35,967 nucleotides of DNA, from positions 48,117-84,083 of the forward strand of contig CP070763.1 in the NCBI GenBank assembly GCA_020349025.1, read 5' to 3'. The stretch's first letter is position 1; every line of letters starts with the position of its first letter. Both the position numbers and the translations under genes were made by a program. Positions 33,100 through 35,967 of this stretch are shown one piece after another. The notes under the pieces are model-generated. The model had not been told where the DNA came from and did not search any database. It saw only the letters and a list, made by a program, of their open reading frames with translations. The stretch is from Candidatus Latescibacterota bacterium. Its GTDB lineage: Bacteria; Krumholzibacteriota; Krumholzibacteriia; G020349025.

Positions 33100-34185
33100 T
33101 CAGCGCAGCATGCTGCGGCGGTTGCGGATGAAGTCGACCATGACGTACTCGTCGAGATTGCGCAGCGAGGCGAAGTAGGCGCGCCCGTGGTTGAGCTCGG
33201 CGAGGTGCTGCACGAAGCGTTGCAGGTGCGGATCGCGCGCCACCATGAAGGTGGTGATCGGGATCCGATGCTTGCGCAGGATGATCGCTTCGTCGAGCGT
33301 GCGGTTCACGATGCGTGGGTCGAGCCCGAACGAGTTCTTGTAGAGCTGGCCATCCTCCCAGACGCAGCTCGGCTTGCCGTCGGTGATCATGATCACCTGC
33401 TTGTTGGCATGCTTGCGCCGCCCCAGGATGCGGCGCGCCATCTGCAGGCCGGCCCGCGTGTTGGTGTGGTAGGGCCCCACGTTGACGTAGGGGAGGTCCC
33501 CCAGCGACACCGGGTGCGCGTCGTCGCCGAAGAGCACCAGGTCGAGCGAGTCCTTCGGATAGCGGGTCAGGATCAGCTCGGTCAAGGCGAGGGCCACGCG
33601 CTTCGCCGGTGTGATGCGATCCTCGCCGTACAGAATCATGCTGTGGCTGATGTCGAGCAGCAGAACCGTGGCGCACGAGGTGCGAAGCTCCGTCTCCTGC
33701 ACCTCGAGGTCCTCCTCCTGCAGGACGAGGCGATCCACCTGGCGTTGCATGGCGTTGCGGAGCGAGCGTTTGAAATCGATTGCGGCAATGTCGTCGCCGA
33801 AGCGGAAGGCGCGCGTCTCCGGAAGCGGCTCGTTGCCCACCCCTTCGCGCGGCACCGGGTGCTCGCCGTTGCCTTTGCCGCGCATGCTCGTGAAGATCTG
33901 CTCCAGCGCGTCGCGGCGCAGCTGACGCTCCCCGCGCGGCGTGAGCTCGAGCCTTCCCTCGACGTCGCGCAAAAAGCTCTGCTCTTCGAGCTGTTCGGCG
34001 AAGCGCTCGATGTCGGCGTCCGCATCGACGTAGCCGCGCGCCTGCAGCTCGCGCAGGATCCGCAGCGCCCCTTCGACGTCGCCATCCTGCTGCACGACGA
34101 GATAGTTGAACAGGCGCAGAAGCCCCAGCTGCTGGTGCAGCGCCTGCATGAAGCGCTCATCCCATTCGGAGTAGTGGACGCGCAT
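33100..34185 (-). CDS. VWA (von Willebrand factor A) domain protein
   Basis: The 361-residue protein has a helical N-terminal half (1-165) and a VWA domain with a MIDAS metal site D178-I-S-H-S182 (D-x-S-x-S). It continues with T-N-T-R-A-G-L and V-I-M-I-T-D-G-K-P. Such proteins act with a MoxR- or magnesium-chelatase-type AAA+ ATPase to insert metals or remodel complexes. Here the ATPase gene ends one base before this ATG, so the two are one unit. The substrate is not indicated. No membrane segment or signal peptide is seen, so it is cytosolic. Confidence 0.88.
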   Translation of the reverse strand: MRVHYSEWDERFMQALHQQLGLLRLFNYLVVQQDGDVEGALRILRELQARGYVDADADIERFAEQLEEQSFLRDVEGRLELTPRGERQLRRDALEQIFTSMRGKGNGEHPVPREGVGNEPLPETRAFRFGDDIAAIDFKRSLRNAMQRQVDRLVLQEEDLEVQETELRTSCATVLLLDISHSMILYGEDRITPAKRVALALTELILTRYPKDSLDLVLFGDDAHPVSLGDLPYVNVGPYHTNTRAGLQMARRILGRRKHANKQVIMITDGKPSCVWEDGQLYKNSFGLDPRIVNRTLDEAIILRKHRIPITTFMVARDPHLQRFVQHLAELNHGRAYFASLRNLDEYVMVDFIRNRRSMLR

Positions 34186-34186
34186 C

Positions 34187-35692
34187 TCACGACTCCTGCT
34201 GCAGACCGTCGAACATGCGCATCAGCATGTCGCTGTAGAAGGTCGAGCGCTCGACGCTCTCCTTGGCCACGAAGGAGTTCTGGTACAACCCCTCCAGGAC
34301 GAACTCCATGACGGCAGCGAGCGCGGCGTCATCCTCCTGCGGCAGATGCTCGCGCGCCACCTCCTCCAGGCCCTCGACGCGACGCAGCTGCGCGATGTAC
34401 TCCGGCGCCGGCATCCGGTCGGAGATCTCGATTCGCTTGCCACCCGAGAACCACGACACGATGCCGTCGTAGACCTGTGACCTCTCGCGCACGCTCGTGC
34501 GCTCCTCCTCGCTCTCGCCGCGGCGCCTGCGCTTGGCGACGGCGGGAAAATGCCGCTGGAACACCGTCTTGACCGCTTGGCCGATGACATGCCGCGCAAC
34601 CGCATCCGCGCCCTGCTGTTCACCCTCGTAGACGAGCTCGATCTTGCCGCTGATTGCGGGGATCGCCGACTGCAGGTCGACGATGCGTGGCACCACCGGC
34701 TGCTGTCCGGTCTCGAGCGCGCGCCGCTCGAGATTCGACAGCAGACACTCGTAGGCGGAGATCCCGAGCCGAGCCGAGACGCCGGAGTTCTGATCGACGA
34801 ACTCGCTGGCGCGCGCTTCGAACGCAATCTGCTCCACGATTTCGCGGAACCAACGCGGCATGTGGAAGTCAAGACCGCGCTCCAACCAAGCTTCCTGATC
34901 CGTGATCTGGATGGCCTCGTCGAGGCTTTCCGGGTAGTGCGTGTGCACCTGGGAGGCGATGCGATCCTTGAGCGGCGTGATGATGTTGCCGCGATTCGTG
35001 TAGTCCTCCGGGTTCGCCGAGAACAGCATCAGGATGTCGACGGGTAACCGGACCGGGAAGCCCCGGATCTGGAAGTCTTTCTCCTCCATGATGTTGAGGA
35101 GCCCCACCTGAATGCGTGGCTGCAGGTCGGGAAGCTCGTTGATGGCGAAGATGCCGCGGTTTGTGCGCGGCACGATGCCGAAGTGGATGATCTCTTCGTC
35201 CGCGAAGGTCAGGCGGTCGCGCGCCGCCTTGATCGGATCGATGTCGCCGATCAGATCCGCAATCGTGACGTCGGGCGTGGCGAGCTTCTCCTGGTAGCGC
35301 GCATCGCGGTGCAGCCACGCCACCGGCAGCTGCTCGCCGCGCTCCTGCAGCAGGCGGCGGCAGCGCTTGCAGACCGGGGCATAGGGATCGTCGTTGATCG
35401 GGCATCCCTCGACGACGGGCGTCCACTCGTCGAGCAGCCCCAAGAGCTGACGCAGGATGCGGGTCTTGGCCTGGCCGCGCAGCCCGAGCAGGAGCAGGTT
35501 GTGACGTGCGAAGAGCGCATTCTCGATCTGCGGAATCACCGTGTGGTCGTAGCCGATGATCCCCTCGAACGGCCTCGACCCGTTGCGCTTCGAGCGCACC
35601 AGGTTGTTCCGGACTTCATCCTTCACCGGCAGCGGCCTGACGCCGGCGCTCTTCAATGCGGCGAGCGTGCGGAGCTCGGGCTGTGGACTCAA
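34187..35692 (-). CDS. AAA+ ATPase, magnesium chelatase/MoxR-like
   Basis: A 501-residue AAA+ ATPase, partner of the downstream VWA protein. Walker A reads G70-L-R-G-Q-A-K-T77, with alanine where glycine is usual. Walker B is variant, I-F-A-I-N-E (181-186), followed by L-P-D-L-Q. Sensor-like L-F-S-A-N-P-E-D and a late helical lid follow. Between the Walker motifs lie C97, C108 and C111 (C-P-I-N, V-C-K-R-C), which look like part of a metal-binding insertion. The start is TTG at 35692 with GAGG seven bases upstream; longer frames to 35941 run into the repeat. The pair may be metal chelatase-like, but the cofactor is unknown. Confidence 0.85.
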   Translation of the reverse strand: MSPQPELRTLAALKSAGVRPLPVKDEVRNNLVRSKRNGSRPFEGIIGYDHTVIPQIENALFARHNLLLLGLRGQAKTRILRQLLGLLDEWTPVVEGCPINDDPYAPVCKRCRRLLQERGEQLPVAWLHRDARYQEKLATPDVTIADLIGDIDPIKAARDRLTFADEEIIHFGIVPRTNRGIFAINELPDLQPRIQVGLLNIMEEKDFQIRGFPVRLPVDILMLFSANPEDYTNRGNIITPLKDRIASQVHTHYPESLDEAIQITDQEAWLERGLDFHMPRWFREIVEQIAFEARASEFVDQNSGVSARLGISAYECLLSNLERRALETGQQPVVPRIVDLQSAIPAISGKIELVYEGEQQGADAVARHVIGQAVKTVFQRHFPAVAKRRRRGESEEERTSVRERSQVYDGIVSWFSGGKRIEISDRMPAPEYIAQLRRVEGLEEVAREHLPQEDDAALAAVMEFVLEGLYQNSFVAKESVERSTFYSDMLMRMFDGLQQES

Positions 35693-35914
35693 GGCAGACC
35701 TCGTGGAATGGGGAAACCCGGACGCGCTGGGACCGTGCACGTCACCATACTGTAAGGGTACGCAGAAACGCGTGCCGGCGCGAGCCCGAGCCTCTGGGGC
35801 GCTCGGCGCAGGCTGGGGATGCGGTTCGGCGCAGGCTCGGCGCGGAAGGGGGCGGAGCGGGCAGCGCGCGGCTTCGCCGGACGCTCGCGCGCGCGCATCC
35901 GGCGCGCGCTTGCT
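35693..35914. other. Non-coding region upstream of the AAA+ gene
   Basis: Very GC-rich (many CGCG runs) and short of credible starts. It holds the AAA+ ribosome site near 35700 and small palindromes at 35868-35905, leading into the repeat core. I see no clear promoter. Confidence 0.5.
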
Positions 35915-35967
35915 CGCTCGGCACGCCGCCGGCTCGGGCATCCTGCCCTCGCTTTCGGCGACGTGAC
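35915..35967. repeat. Second copy of the dispersed repeat core (runs off the right edge)
   Basis: This 53-base stretch aligns with 10522-10573 with six mismatches and one gap (about 87% identity), in the same orientation. The flanking inverted arms of the other copy are not conserved here on the left, and the right side lies outside the window. Confidence 0.7.

Noticed and set aside
35693..35941. N-terminal extension of the AAA+ protein to 35941
   Set aside because: The added residues are Ala/Arg/Pro-rich and run into the repeat; TTG 35692 has a ribosome site and gives a sensible protein.

Overview
This window is a dense, high-GC stretch of bacterial chromosome made almost entirely of core genes. 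The lineage looks Gram-negative: it has HflK/HflC, a periplasmic-type asparaginase, a ZapA - 6S RNA - FolD neighbourhood, and many GTG/TTG starts with clear GGAGG ribosome sites. I cannot place it by eye. The 6S context resembles proteobacteria and delta-like phyla, while the secreted beta-helix protein and its C-terminal W-S-R-L-K-R-L-Y-R tail recall uncultured FCB-like groups such as Eisenbacteria. I rank neither. No insertion sequence, phage, CRISPR array or defence island is visible.

Layout. (1) 1-5106: a leftward AhpD/carboxymuconolactone-decarboxylase-like gene cut by the window edge, then three rightward genes: a large protein ending in a GreA/GreB domain, a ferritin-like di-iron protein and a secreted beta-helix protein. 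(2) 5122-7604, leftward: tRNA-Arg(CCG), hflK, hflC, cutA. (3) 7683-13789, leftward: tryptophan operon trpE-G-D-C-F-B with no trpA and a palindromic repeat between trpD and trpC. (4) 13887-20433, leftward: 6S RNA, folD, xseA, xseB, ispA, dxs, nadK. (5) 20512-25813, leftward: infC, rpmI, rplT, pheS, pheT, a ZapB-like coiled coil and zapA, behind a leader that holds an intrinsic terminator. (6) 26105-29001, rightward: a threonyl-tRNA synthetase without the TGS domain, translationally coupled to a secreted isoaspartyl peptidase/asparaginase. (7) 29053-30525, leftward: tRNA-Val(GAC) and a CCA-adding/poly(A) polymerase-type enzyme. (8) 30657-33053, rightward: DUF4446 membrane protein, moaB, MFS transporter. 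(9) 33100-35692, leftward: an AAA+ ATPase and VWA-domain partner (magnesium-chelatase/MoxR-like), then a non-coding end carrying a second copy of the repeat core found in the trp operon.

The most striking signal is at the left edge. The AhpD-like frame reads N-E-C-F-Y, then TGA, then V-E-A-H. The TGA sits exactly where the second redox cysteine of the family's C-x-x-C-x-x-x-H motif belongs, so the gene most likely encodes a selenoprotein with a C-x-x-U centre. Its SECIS element would lie just outside the window. Other points worth following are the infC leader attenuator, the 6S RNA, a cytidine at position 33 of tRNA-Val, the missing trpA, and the dispersed palindromic repeat.
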